Of a stretch of DNA of 60,560 bases, positions 15,769 to 24,548 are shown piece by piece. A model generated the notes under the pieces. That model saw only the letters and a program-made list of their open reading frames with translations, had not been told where the DNA came from and searched no databases. The stretch is from Alistipes sp. CAG:831 (lineage in GTDB: Bacteria > Bacteroidota > Bacteroidia > Bacteroidales > UBA932), in contig HF990412.1 in assembly GCA_000432775.1 (NCBI GenBank), positions 5,686 through 66,245 on the forward strand, given 5' to 3'. Position numbers and translations under genes: made by a program. How positions within the stretch are numbered: position 1 is the first letter of the stretch; the number at the start of each line of letters is the position of its first letter.

Positions 15769-16983
15769 ATGAGTCAGAAAATACTGCTGCTGGGCGGTTC
15801 TGCCCAGCAGGTCATCGCTATAGAGACAGCGAGAAGAATGGGTTATTACACAGTGCTCTGTGACTACCTTCCGGATAATCCGGGCCAATATTCCGCAGAC
15901 AAATACTACAATGCAAGCACAACGGATATTGAGGCCGTATACGAAATAGCGAAATGCGAAGGAGTCAGCGGTATCCTGGCCTATGCCTCGGATCCTGCCG
16001 CGTTACCGGCTGCAATCGTTGCAGAGAGACAGGGACTGCCCACCAATCCGTCCAAATCAGTGGAAATTCTTGGAGTCAAGCACACATGGAGGAAATTCCT
16101 TCAGGACAACGGTTTTGCATGTCCCGGTAATTTCACGTTCTCCTCAGATACGCCGCTTAAAGAAATAACAGCAAAGACAAAGAATCTTCTGTTTCCAATA
16201 GTAATCAAGCCGACAGATTCATCCGGATCAAAAGGGGTGACAATGCTCCGTGACCTGACAGGACTCAAAGAGGCAGTACAATGGGCAAATACATACTCCA
16301 GAAACAGAGTTCTTATTGCCGAGGAGTTTATAGACAATGCATTTCATTCTGTAGTAGGGGGAGATGTCTTTGTATGGGACGGCAAGATAGTTCTCTATGG
16401 AGAAATGTCATGTATAAGGGATAATACGGGAAGCGGTTTAATCCCCATAGGAGAAAGAAAACCCTCTGGTCTAAATGAAAGGCAGACAGAGGACCTGCAT
16501 CGTGAACTCCAGAGGCTTGTTACAATGCTGGGAATTAAGTTCGGAGAACTGAACATAGAGGTTCTCTTTGACAGGGATGATAAGGCTCATTTTTTAGAGG
16601 TAGGCCCAAGGGCTGGTGGCAACATGATTCCGATTCAATTGTCAGACGCATTCGGAGTAGATCTTGTAAAAGCCAATATAGCAGCGGCGATGGGCTGCGA
16701 TCCGGAACTTAGAATTCAGGAGAAGCCCGGCTGCTTTTTCACCTACGTCCTGCACAGCCATGTCGACGGTATATTCGAAGGTGTAGATTTTTCAGAAGAA
16801 ATATCAGGGAATGTATACAGAAAGGTTTTATACAAGAAATCAGGAGACAAAGTAGAGGCTTTTGACGGAGCGGGAAAGGCAATAGGTATCGTATTCATGC
16901 ATGCCGATACGGAAAGAGAGATGAATGACATCTGTTCAGGATTGGATGAATTAATACGTGTAAGAGTCAATGAGGTACGGTGA
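15769..16983 (+). CDS. ATP-grasp ligase of the polysaccharide locus
   Basis: 404-aa ATP-grasp enzyme, probably forming an amide between a carboxylic acid and an amine through an acyl phosphate. N-terminal Rossmann-like domain (ILLLGGSAQQVIAIETARR), then the ATP-binding part with FPIVIKPTDSSGSKGVT (P-loop-like) and AEEFIDNAFHSVVGGD. Metal and ATP residues lie in FGELNIEVLFDRD and FLEVGPRAGGN. It overlaps the next gene by 14 bp. The substrate is unknown; amino-acid decoration of the polysaccharide or synthesis of a small amide is plausible. It is unlike the two sugar-transfer ATP-grasps further on. Confidence 0.85.
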   Translation: MSQKILLLGGSAQQVIAIETARRMGYYTVLCDYLPDNPGQYSADKYYNASTTDIEAVYEIAKCEGVSGILAYASDPAALPAAIVAERQGLPTNPSKSVEILGVKHTWRKFLQDNGFACPGNFTFSSDTPLKEITAKTKNLLFPIVIKPTDSSGSKGVTMLRDLTGLKEAVQWANTYSRNRVLIAEEFIDNAFHSVVGGDVFVWDGKIVLYGEMSCIRDNTGSGLIPIGERKPSGLNERQTEDLHRELQRLVTMLGIKFGELNIEVLFDRDDKAHFLEVGPRAGGNMIPIQLSDAFGVDLVKANIAAAMGCDPELRIQEKPGCFFTYVLHSHVDGIFEGVDFSEEISGNVYRKVLYKKSGDKVEAFDGAGKAIGIVFMHADTEREMNDICSGLDELIRVRVNEVR

Positions 16984-17944
16984 CGCAATAGGTGGCTATT
17001 TCGAACTGGAACTGGCAGACAGAGGCGGTTTTCCGCATGATGACGGATACTGTGTCAACAGCGGCAGGAATGCCCTTGAATTAATATTGAGTACGCTTGC
17101 TGATATCTCAAGATTGTGGATTCCGTATTATACCTGCGAAGTGATACTGGAGCCATTGGAAAAATTGGAAATACCGTACTCGTTCTATCATATAAATTGC
17201 AACCTTGAGTTGAGAGATGATATAAACCTGAAAAAAGGTGAATACCTTCTTTTAACAAATTATTTCGGTATAAAGGACCATTATGTCGAGAAGATGGCTT
17301 CCAGATATGGAAAGCAGCTGATAGTCGATAATTCCCAGGCATTTTTCTGCGAGCCGGTTGACGGCATAAAGACTTTCTACAGTCCGAGAAAATTTGTAGG
17401 AGTGCCTGACGGAGGCATTGCAATCATTCCAGACAATGAAATAGATATGTCTGTCTATGAGCAGGATTGTTCATTTGATAGGTGCTCGCATTTATTAAAG
17501 CGAATAGATAAGGGAGCGACAGAGGGATATTCAGACTTTAAAAACAACAGCCAACTTCTGAAAAATCAGCCTATGAGTCGTATGTCCAGATTAACGACAG
17601 CTTTGTTGCGCTCAATAGATTTTGAGTTAATAAAAGCGCACAGATTGCGAAATCTTAAATTCCTTCATGAAAATCTTGGAGACAAGAATCAACTGAAATG
17701 TGCGGATGAATGCCTAAAATCGAGTTGTCCCATGATTTATCCGTTAATGACATCTCGGAGTGCAGTACTTAGGCAGAAGTTGATAGGTAATAAAATATTT
17801 GTCGCTACATATTGGCCTAATGTGAAAATTTGGAGTGGTTCTGAATCAGAAGAATGTAGTTTGACTGAAAGAATATTGGCATTGCCTTTGGATCAGAGGT
17901 ATTCACCGGTTTCTTTAAAAAAAATAATGGCTAGTATTTATTGA
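16970..17944 (+). CDS. DegT-like PLP-fold protein
   Basis: 324 aa, divergent member of the fold type I aminotransferase-like proteins found in polysaccharide loci. It has YCVNSGRNALELIL (start of the fold), RLWIPYYTCEVILEPLEKL, IVDNSQAFFCEP (the usual Asp position) and YSPRKFVGVPDGG, which places a Lys where the Schiff-base Lys is expected. It is coupled by a 14-bp overlap to the ATP-grasp gene, so the two probably act on one product. Activity as a true aminotransferase is uncertain. Confidence 0.72.
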   Translation: MRYGDAIGGYFELELADRGGFPHDDGYCVNSGRNALELILSTLADISRLWIPYYTCEVILEPLEKLEIPYSFYHINCNLELRDDINLKKGEYLLLTNYFGIKDHYVEKMASRYGKQLIVDNSQAFFCEPVDGIKTFYSPRKFVGVPDGGIAIIPDNEIDMSVYEQDCSFDRCSHLLKRIDKGATEGYSDFKNNSQLLKNQPMSRMSRLTTALLRSIDFELIKAHRLRNLKFLHENLGDKNQLKCADECLKSSCPMIYPLMTSRSAVLRQKLIGNKIFVATYWPNVKIWSGSESEECSLTERILALPLDQRYSPVSLKKIMASIY

Positions 17945-17945
17945 T

Positions 17946-19058
17946 ATGAAAGCGATAGCTGCTATCATAAGTGTTTTTTTATGTTGTAATGTGGCATCAT
18001 GTTCCAATATAGATGAAGAAATAAATAATCTAATGCAGGATGCTAAAGTGAAGGGACTTGCTGTGGCCGTTGTAAAAGACAACAAGATAGTATTTTGCAA
18101 ATCGTACGGTAAGAAAAATGATAAGGAAAACCTTGAAGAGAATGATTTGTTTAGAATAGCTTCTGTGTCAAAAACATTTGTGGCGACATTGATTATGCAG
18201 CTTGTAGAAAGCGGGAAAGTGAATCTTCATGATAATGTTAACGATTATTTGAACTTTAAGGTACAGAATCCTATATATCCTGAGAAAATAGTAACCGTAG
18301 AGATGCTACTGTCTCATAGGTCAAGTATTAATGACAAAAAAGGATATACATCTTTTTCTTGTCTCAAGGAAGGGAAATGTTATGAGAAATTTCCTCCAGG
18401 TGATGCTTTTTGTTATAGCAACATGAATTACTGTCTGTTGGCGGCAATTATCGAAAACGTATTGAGTGAGAGATTTGACAATGTGGTTGAAAGCAGGATA
18501 ATTTCTCCTCTGGGTTTGAAAGCCAGTTTTAATTTGAAAGATGTGGATTCGACATTATTGGTAGATACATATTATTACAATAGTGAAACTCACGAGTATA
18601 GAAAGTGTAATAATACATATAGGGCATTTGTGCCGGATGTTCCAAGTTATGAGTTAGGATATTCAGTGACATCTTTGGAACCAGCAGGAGGATTACTCAT
18701 TTCTTCGTATGATTTAGCCAAATATATGCTAGTGCATATGAATAATGGTGCTCTTGAGGATGGTTCTAGAATACTTAAGGAAGAGAGCGAGAAAGAAATG
18801 CGAAAAGTTAGAACAGAAGGGATAAATTATGGTTTGTCATTTAAGAAATATCCAAATGTTTTGAAAAATAAAATATTATATGGTCAGACTGGGGGGGCAA
18901 GAGGAGTGTCAAGTGCAATGATTTTTGATCCGGAAGAGAAATGTGGTTTTGTCATATTATGTAATGGATGTTTTACGGTTGATAGGGACGGGTATTCTAC
19001 TTTACATAAGCCAATGGTAAATTTATTGTATGATAAGATAGTTCGGTGCATCCAGTAA
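17946..19058 (+). CDS. Serine hydrolase, beta-lactamase (class C) family lipoprotein
   Basis: 370 aa with a lipoprotein signal peptide ending VASC. It has the SxxK catalytic motif in IASVSKTFVATL, the YxN motif in CYSNMNYCLLA, and a GQTGG where family members have KTG or HTG. Such proteins are penicillin-binding esterases, D-aminopeptidases or acyl-transferring hydrolases. It starts 1 nt after the PLP-fold gene and is AT-rich like its neighbours. An exported hydrolase between sugar genes and the polymerase could trim or transfer an acyl group on the exported polysaccharide; that is inference. Confidence 0.85.
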   Translation: MKAIAAIISVFLCCNVASCSNIDEEINNLMQDAKVKGLAVAVVKDNKIVFCKSYGKKNDKENLEENDLFRIASVSKTFVATLIMQLVESGKVNLHDNVNDYLNFKVQNPIYPEKIVTVEMLLSHRSSINDKKGYTSFSCLKEGKCYEKFPPGDAFCYSNMNYCLLAAIIENVLSERFDNVVESRIISPLGLKASFNLKDVDSTLLVDTYYYNSETHEYRKCNNTYRAFVPDVPSYELGYSVTSLEPAGGLLISSYDLAKYMLVHMNNGALEDGSRILKEESEKEMRKVRTEGINYGLSFKKYPNVLKNKILYGQTGGARGVSSAMIFDPEEKCGFVILCNGCFTVDRDGYSTLHKPMVNLLYDKIVRCIQ

Positions 19059-19078
19059 ATTAGTAAATTGTGGTGAAA

Positions 19079-20299
19079 ATGAATCCTTTTAGAGAATTGG
19101 ACAGGGTTAGTAAATATTATATCATAGCATTGCTATGTGTAATGTTTATGTCTATGAGGCTATTGTTCACATGGCCGCTTCCGCAATTTATTATATATCT
19201 GGCATCATTCGCCGTCACGTTGCTGTTTGCTATTACTTTTAGGAAGAATTTAAGATATGTGCGTCCTTCTGTTTTTGTTTCATTGCTATTATTAATATTG
19301 GTCTTTTTGTATGAGATATTGTTTGTTTGGGAGTTGAGGGTAATATCTTTATTAGTCGGTCTGATAGTGATAATTAATACGGGTGTTCTATTATTGTCAG
19401 GGAAAGAGATAGCAGTGAGTTTGTTTTCCTGTTGTGATTATATTCTTAAAATAATAATAGGTGTTTCGTTAGCTGGTTGGATTTTATTTCTGTTAGGTGT
19501 TCCTTTGCCGCACTTTCATTCTGAGACGGATGCTTTTTATGAACATACAGTATATTATCTTTTTGTATTGAATGGAACTCCAGAGCATCAGTTAATACCT
19601 AGATTTGCAGGAATGTTTCTTGAACCTGGTCACATGGGAACAACCAGTTGTTTCTTATTATATGCGAACAAGTTTAATTTGAGGGAAAAAGGTAATATTG
19701 TTCTTTTGGCGGCGGTATTGTTTTCATTGTCTTTAGCAGCCTATGGGTTGCTTATTGGCGGAGTAATTTTGTACTTATTTTTTAATTCCAAAAAAGGAAT
19801 TCTTTACATTATTCCAGTGATTGTTCTTTTTATAGGAGTCTGGATTTCGTCAACTATGTATCGGGGTGGGGACAATATTTTGAACCAAAAAATTTTTTCA
19901 AGGTTAGAGATAGTTGATGGAGAAATGACAGGGAATAATAGAACAACAATGGTTTTTGATAGAATGTATGGGAGGTTTGTAAAGTCAGATCGGGTGTATT
20001 TTGGAATGGGGAGAGAAACGTATGAAAAAAATACATCAAAGAATTTAGTGAATGGTTGTGCTGGAATCAAACGTTACATATATACTCGTGGAATCATAGG
20101 AACGATTATTATGCTATTGTTGCTGGTTTCACTTCTATATGCAGATTATTCTCCATTGGGATTGGGCTTTTTAATTTTATTTGTCATTGCAAATATGATA
20201 AGAGATTATCCGCAAAAGGAATTATGGTTATATATATATTGTACTGTATTGCCATATCTGAAGTATAGAAGTAATAATTGTGTTTGTCGGCAAAGCTAA
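19079..20299 (+). CDS. wzy: O-antigen/polysaccharide polymerase, Wzy-like
   Basis: Inner-membrane protein of 406 aa with about 10-11 hydrophobic segments and a large loop between residues 150 and 200 that holds RFAGMFLEPGHMGTTSCF, the EPG motif seen in Wzy-like polymerases. It would join lipid-linked repeat units after Wzx export. The start is taken at the ATG at 19079; in-frame GTG codons at 19070 and 19073 are possible. Sequence is AT-rich, as usual for wzy. The call rests on topology, motif and position. Confidence 0.8.
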   Translation: MNPFRELDRVSKYYIIALLCVMFMSMRLLFTWPLPQFIIYLASFAVTLLFAITFRKNLRYVRPSVFVSLLLLILVFLYEILFVWELRVISLLVGLIVIINTGVLLLSGKEIAVSLFSCCDYILKIIIGVSLAGWILFLLGVPLPHFHSETDAFYEHTVYYLFVLNGTPEHQLIPRFAGMFLEPGHMGTTSCFLLYANKFNLREKGNIVLLAAVLFSLSLAAYGLLIGGVILYLFFNSKKGILYIIPVIVLFIGVWISSTMYRGGDNILNQKIFSRLEIVDGEMTGNNRTTMVFDRMYGRFVKSDRVYFGMGRETYEKNTSKNLVNGCAGIKRYIYTRGIIGTIIMLLLLVSLLYADYSPLGLGFLILFVIANMIRDYPQKELWLYIYCTVLPYLKYRSNNCVCRQS

Positions 20300-20328
20300 C
20301 AGAAATAATGTTTTAACTCTAAGATATT

Positions 20329-20946
20329 ATGAATAATAGTAGTGATAAGATTTTTTTCAGAGCCTTTGCAAAAGAGGATTATCTATTGATTAATAAATGG
20401 AGAAATGATGAGAGTATTCAAAAGATGACAGTAGGGCCATTTAGATATGTTTCTTTGGAAATGGAAAAGGAATGGGTGTGTGGGAAAATGATGAATAATG
20501 CAAATGAGATATATTGGGCAATATGTATAAAGTCTCTTTCTGAAAAAATGATAGGGTATACATCTTTAAATAATATAGATTACATTAATAGGTCTGCAAG
20601 TGTTGGTGGTGTAGTCATAGGTGAATCGGATTACAGAGACGGGGATATACGTCATGAGGTAGGAGTAAAAACAAGGAAGTATGCTTTTGATGAATTGAAT
20701 CTTCATAGATTGAGAGGAACTTGCCTGGCAGAGCACAAGGTCTCTAGGATTATGATGGAAGCAAGCGGGTTTAAGCTGGATGGAGTTGAGAGGCAGGCCG
20801 TATACAAGCATGGTGAATATCATGATGTTTTAGTTTATTCTTTGTTAGAGCAAGAATATCGTGAATTATTGAAAAATGGTGCATATGAATTGAGAAATTA
20901 TGCACGTAGGGTAAAGGAAATCAGACAAAAATACATTAATATTTAG
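20329..20946 (+). CDS. GNAT acetyltransferase (RimJ/RimL-like)
   Basis: 205 aa, GNAT fold: FFRAFAKEDYLLINKWRND at the start, MIGYTSLNNIDYINRSASVGG in the central strand, HEVGVKTRKYAFDELNLHRL for acetyl-CoA binding and VSRIMMEASGF at the end. Relatives in polysaccharide loci (PseH- and WecD-like) acylate 4-amino groups of nucleotide sugars. It lies 9 nt before a WecF-like gene, which suits acylation of a 4-amino-4,6-dideoxy sugar, but the substrate is not shown. Confidence 0.82.
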   Translation: MNNSSDKIFFRAFAKEDYLLINKWRNDESIQKMTVGPFRYVSLEMEKEWVCGKMMNNANEIYWAICIKSLSEKMIGYTSLNNIDYINRSASVGGVVIGESDYRDGDIRHEVGVKTRKYAFDELNLHRLRGTCLAEHKVSRIMMEASGFKLDGVERQAVYKHGEYHDVLVYSLLEQEYRELLKNGAYELRNYARRVKEIRQKYINI

Positions 20947-20955
20947 TTAGATGTT

Positions 20956-22116
20956 ATGAGTGGAATATTACACTTGGGGTTTAATGGTAATCTTCAAGAA
21001 GATTCGTTTAAGGTGTTTGAGAGATATTATCCCGGAAAAAATATAATGTTGGCGAAACCACCGAGGAAAAATGATGCATTGAAGATTCATCTGCCAAGTG
21101 ATGTTTTCAGATGGATAGATTATGGTGATTCGAAATATTATGAGGAGATATTAGAATTATGCAAGGCAAAAGGAGTCGGAAAAATTCTATTACATTCAGC
21201 ATTGAGAAGCAATGTTAATCTGGCTGAATTCCTGAAATCAAGAATAGAATGTAAAGTTTATTGGCTCTTTTGGGGGTTTGAACTGTATACAGCATTGGGT
21301 GAGGATCTTGGAGTGTCGTTTGTGGACGAACATTTTAACGTATTCAAGCCTCGGACATATCTTATGCCGAACAGGATTAAACATTATTTGAGGCGGTTAC
21401 GGTATGGGATAAATTATGTGGATGTTATTAAAAAAGCCTCGGAAGTAGTGGACTATTTCTGCTTTTGGAATAAGTATGACTATTACCTTTATACAAAATA
21501 TTTCGGAGATAGAGTAAAGTATAAATATTTCGGATATACATCCTGTTATAGGGGAAATGAGACGGACACAGAGGAAACGTATGACTTTCCTTCAAAAATA
21601 AAAGCAGTGATAATAAATCATCAGGCATCTGTGACAGGGAATCATATTACTTTGATGCGTAGGATTAAGATGTTGGATCCTAAAAAAACATTCAAAATAT
21701 ATATGCCTCTAAGTTATGGCTCCAGATATTTAAGGAAATGTTGTCTGAAAAAAGGCAGGAAATGGTTTAAGAACAGTTTTTGTCCTATTTTGAGGTATAT
21801 GCCGAAAGAGGAGTATTTCAGCATAATTAACAAACCTCAAGTTGCATTGTTTGGGCAGAAACGGCAGGAAGCATCAGGAAATATCTCCAGACTCTTGATC
21901 GAAGGTACGAAGGTATTTCTTAGGGAAGATAATCCGTTGCTGAGATATTATAGGGACAAAGGTTATTATGTATTTTCTTTTGAAAATGATTTAAGAACAA
22001 TTGAGGATCTTAGTCCTTTGACTTATGACGAACAAGTGCATAATCGGAAAGTATGGTGCCGTACGAGAACATATTATGATGATTTTATGCCGGATTTTTT
22101 TAATGATGAACAGTAA
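20956..22116 (+). CDS. Glycosyltransferase family 56, WecF-like
   Basis: 386 aa resembling TDP-Fuc4NAc:lipid II transferase (WecF). The family block is AVIINHQASVTGNHITLMRR, followed by FKIYMPLSYGS; further features are YWLFWGFELYTALGEDL and a late ALFGQKRQEASGN. It would transfer a 4-acylamido-4,6-dideoxyhexose to a lipid-linked sugar at the cytoplasmic membrane. It is the only ordinary glycosyltransferase recognised in the locus. The neighbouring GNAT and the WecE-like aminotransferase at 13527 fit a Fuc4NAc-type donor. Confidence 0.78.
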   Translation: MSGILHLGFNGNLQEDSFKVFERYYPGKNIMLAKPPRKNDALKIHLPSDVFRWIDYGDSKYYEEILELCKAKGVGKILLHSALRSNVNLAEFLKSRIECKVYWLFWGFELYTALGEDLGVSFVDEHFNVFKPRTYLMPNRIKHYLRRLRYGINYVDVIKKASEVVDYFCFWNKYDYYLYTKYFGDRVKYKYFGYTSCYRGNETDTEETYDFPSKIKAVIINHQASVTGNHITLMRRIKMLDPKKTFKIYMPLSYGSRYLRKCCLKKGRKWFKNSFCPILRYMPKEEYFSIINKPQVALFGQKRQEASGNISRLLIEGTKVFLREDNPLLRYYRDKGYYVFSFENDLRTIEDLSPLTYDEQVHNRKVWCRTRTYYDDFMPDFFNDEQ

Positions 22117-22128
22117 TGCCATCCATAT

Positions 22129-22758
22129 ATGAGAGACCTGATTATAATAGGAGCCGGAGGGATGGGACGTACAGTGTACGATAATGCCAAGGAATGCATT
22201 GGTTATGGTGATACTTTTCGTATAAAGGGATTTATAGATGATAATTTGAATGTATTGGATGACTTTGAGAATTATCCGAAAATATTAGGGACTATTTCTG
22301 ATTATGTTCCGCAAAAGAATGATGTGTTTGTTTCATCGATTGGAGGAAGTTCGAGAAGAAAATGTATGGAGGAGATTATTAAACGCGGTGGAGAATTTTT
22401 CGAAATTATTCATAAAACGGTGCATATTGGAGTTAATGTTAAGATCGGGAAGGGGAATTATATTGGAGCGTATACTATTATCGGACCAGATGTCATTATT
22501 GGCGATTACAATATGATTCAATCATTTACGGTAGTCGGACATGATGCCCGTATCGGTAGCTGGAATCGGATTGATACGCATGTGACGTGTGTAGGAGGGG
22601 TCCAGGTTATGGATGAGACGACAATACACACTGCAGCAGTAATTAATCACGGTGTGGTTGTAGAGCCAAATGCTCATGTTGGAGCATGTAGCTTTGTAAT
22701 AAAAAGAGTTAAATCGGGAACCACAGTGTGTGGCAATCCTGCAAAAAAATTGTTATAG
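22129..22758 (+). CDS. NeuD/PglD-like sugar O- or N-acyltransferase
   Basis: 209 aa. The N-terminal PglD-type Rossmann domain starts LIIIGAGGMGRTVYDNAKE and contains the FIDDN motif. The C-terminal left-handed beta-helix has hexapeptide repeats (VNVKIGKGNYIGAYTIIG, then IGDYNMIQSFTVVGHDARI) and the closing CGNPAKKLL. Such enzymes acetylate UDP-4-amino sugars (PglD) or sialic acid (NeuD). It stops 3 nt before the first acyl carrier protein gene, so an unusual acyl donor is conceivable. The usual catalytic His could be that in VVGHDARIG. Confidence 0.87.
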   Translation: MRDLIIIGAGGMGRTVYDNAKECIGYGDTFRIKGFIDDNLNVLDDFENYPKILGTISDYVPQKNDVFVSSIGGSSRRKCMEEIIKRGGEFFEIIHKTVHIGVNVKIGKGNYIGAYTIIGPDVIIGDYNMIQSFTVVGHDARIGSWNRIDTHVTCVGGVQVMDETTIHTAAVINHGVVVEPNAHVGACSFVIKRVKSGTTVCGNPAKKLL

Positions 22759-22761
22759 AAT

Positions 22762-22992
22762 ATGGATATTAAAGAATTTATCGAACATTTCGCGGAGCAG
22801 TTTGATGATACTGCTGTTGAGGTTTTTAAACCTGAGACTGAGTTTAAGGCATTGGATGAGTGGACATCTCTGACTGCATTGTCAATTATTTCTATGATTG
22901 ACGAGGAGTATGATGTTACTATCGGAGGTGCGGACATCCGGAATGCAAAAACAATAGATGATCTTTATAGAGTCGTTGAGAGCAAGAAGTAA
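22762..22992 (+). CDS. Acyl carrier protein 1
   Basis: 76 aa, four-helix ACP. The phosphopantetheine Ser lies in DEWTSLTALSI, where the common DSL is replaced by TSL; helices II-III follow with MIDEEYDVTIGG. It is related to the ACP at 29271 (DEWSSLVHLSV) more than to that at 25981. Its stop overlaps the next start by 1 nt (TAATG), coupling it to the reductase. It would carry an acyl chain for surface-sugar modification. Confidence 0.88.
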   Translation: MDIKEFIEHFAEQFDDTAVEVFKPETEFKALDEWTSLTALSIISMIDEEYDVTIGGADIRNAKTIDDLYRVVESKK

Positions 22993-23753
22993 TGCAGGAT
23001 AGTCCGTTTTCACTTTGTGGTAAAACAATACTCATTACAGGTGCTTCATCCGGAATAGGCCGTGCAACAGCGGTCGCTTGCGCAGATATGGGGGCGAGAG
23101 TAGTTCTTTCAGGACGAAATATAGATGCTCTTGATGAGACACTCGCATTGATGGGAAAACCTGAGGCCAAAGAGGAACATCTGATAATCCCCGGGGATTT
23201 GGCCTCAGAAGGGGTAATAGAGAGTGTTGCGGATGTTTGTCCGGACCTTGATGGTCTGGTCAATAACGCAGGAGTGTCAATGTTGAAACCCATGCAGTTT
23301 GTTAAAGCTGACGATCTGCAGAAAATGTTCAGTATTGATACGTTTGTTCCGGTACTGCTGCTTAAAACTCTGGTCAAAAAGAAAAAGATGAGACATCCCT
23401 CGTCTGTTGTCTTTACCTCATCAATATCAGGTTTGACGAATTTTGCTCAGGGTGTATCTGTTTACGGTGCATGTAAAAGTGCGGTAAATGCGTTTATGAA
23501 ATATGCTGCATTGGAGTATGCCGGCAAGGGCATCAGATGTAATGCAGTAAACCCTGGACGAACACTAACACCGTTGATAGAACATCGGGAACAGTCCGAA
23601 GATGACGTGGCCAAAGATCTGGAGAGATATCCTATGAAACGTTATGCCAAGCCTGAAGAGATTGCAAATGCTATTGTTTTTCTACTTTCGGATGCTGCTT
23701 CGTATATAACGGGTGTGAATCTGATTGTGGATGGAGGACGTTCCTTAAAATGA
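22992..23753 (+). CDS. FabG-like short-chain reductase 1
   Basis: 253 aa classical SDR. NAD(P) motif ITGASSGIGRATAVACA, LVNNAGVS, catalytic Ser in VVFTSSISG and Tyr/Lys in VYGACKSA; C-terminal YITGVNLIVDGG. It would reduce a 3-ketoacyl-ACP to the 3-hydroxy form. It is translationally coupled to ACP 1. AT-rich, in contrast to the next SDR. Confidence 0.88.
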   Translation: MQDSPFSLCGKTILITGASSGIGRATAVACADMGARVVLSGRNIDALDETLALMGKPEAKEEHLIIPGDLASEGVIESVADVCPDLDGLVNNAGVSMLKPMQFVKADDLQKMFSIDTFVPVLLLKTLVKKKKMRHPSSVVFTSSISGLTNFAQGVSVYGACKSAVNAFMKYAALEYAGKGIRCNAVNPGRTLTPLIEHREQSEDDVAKDLERYPMKRYAKPEEIANAIVFLLSDAASYITGVNLIVDGGRSLK

Positions 23754-23760
23754 AAAATAA

Positions 23761-24519
23761 ATGAACAGATTGTTAGAAAATAAAGTGTGCCTGATTACCG
23801 GTGCCGGTCGCGGCATCGGCCGCGCCATCGCCGAGCGCTTCGCATCGGACGGTGCGGTGGTCTATGTCAACGACCTTGCATCGGGTGATATGGACTCATG
23901 GGCGGCTGACTGCGCTTCCAGGAATAACACTAGGGTAGTTCCTGTGTGTTTCGATGTGACGGACAGTTCCGCCCTCAAAGCCGGTCTGATGTCCGTCTAC
24001 AAGTCCGCGGGCCGCATAGACTGCGTGGTGAACAACGCGGCCATAATCTCCAATAAGAAACTCGGAATGATAGTCAAGTCCGACATGGAGCGCATGTTCT
24101 CCGTGAACGTGCTGGCCGTGATAGACATGATCCAGACGGCCTCGCGCCTGATGGTCCGCGGAGGAGGCGGCTGCTTCGTGAACATCGCGTCCATCACGGG
24201 CGTGGTTGGTTCTCCCGGTCAAGTGGCCTACTCTGCGACCAAGGGAGCCGTCATCTCGCTCACCAAGTCCGCAGCCAAGGAACTTGCTCCGCAGTACATC
24301 CGCGTGAACGCCGTGGCTCCAGGCATCGTGAGGACCGAGCGGTTCGACGAGCTTTACCTCAGCGACGGGAGCAAGATAGACTCGCGCATAGAGAAGATTG
24401 CCCTGGGCCGCCTCGGCACGCCGGAGGACGTTGCCGATGCCTGCTCCTTCCTGGCTTCCGACCGTGCCTCTTACATCTCCGGCCAGATACTGGGCGTGGA
24501 CGGCTGCGCCACCATCTGA
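23761..24519 (+). CDS. FabG-like short-chain reductase 2
   Basis: 252 aa classical SDR with ITGAGRGIGRAIAERFA, VVNNAAII, catalytic Tyr/Lys in YSATKGAVISL and YISGQILGVDGC at the end. GC content jumps from the gene start, marking the beginning of a GC-rich block that runs to about 27240. A 3-ketoacyl-ACP reductase role is likely from context; sugar-nucleotide or polyol dehydrogenation is an alternative. Confidence 0.86.
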   Translation: MNRLLENKVCLITGAGRGIGRAIAERFASDGAVVYVNDLASGDMDSWAADCASRNNTRVVPVCFDVTDSSALKAGLMSVYKSAGRIDCVVNNAAIISNKKLGMIVKSDMERMFSVNVLAVIDMIQTASRLMVRGGGGCFVNIASITGVVGSPGQVAYSATKGAVISLTKSAAKELAPQYIRVNAVAPGIVRTERFDELYLSDGSKIDSRIEKIALGRLGTPEDVADACSFLASDRASYISGQILGVDGCATI

Positions 24520-24548
24520 CAGATATTTCCAAGCAGAACAGAATCAGA

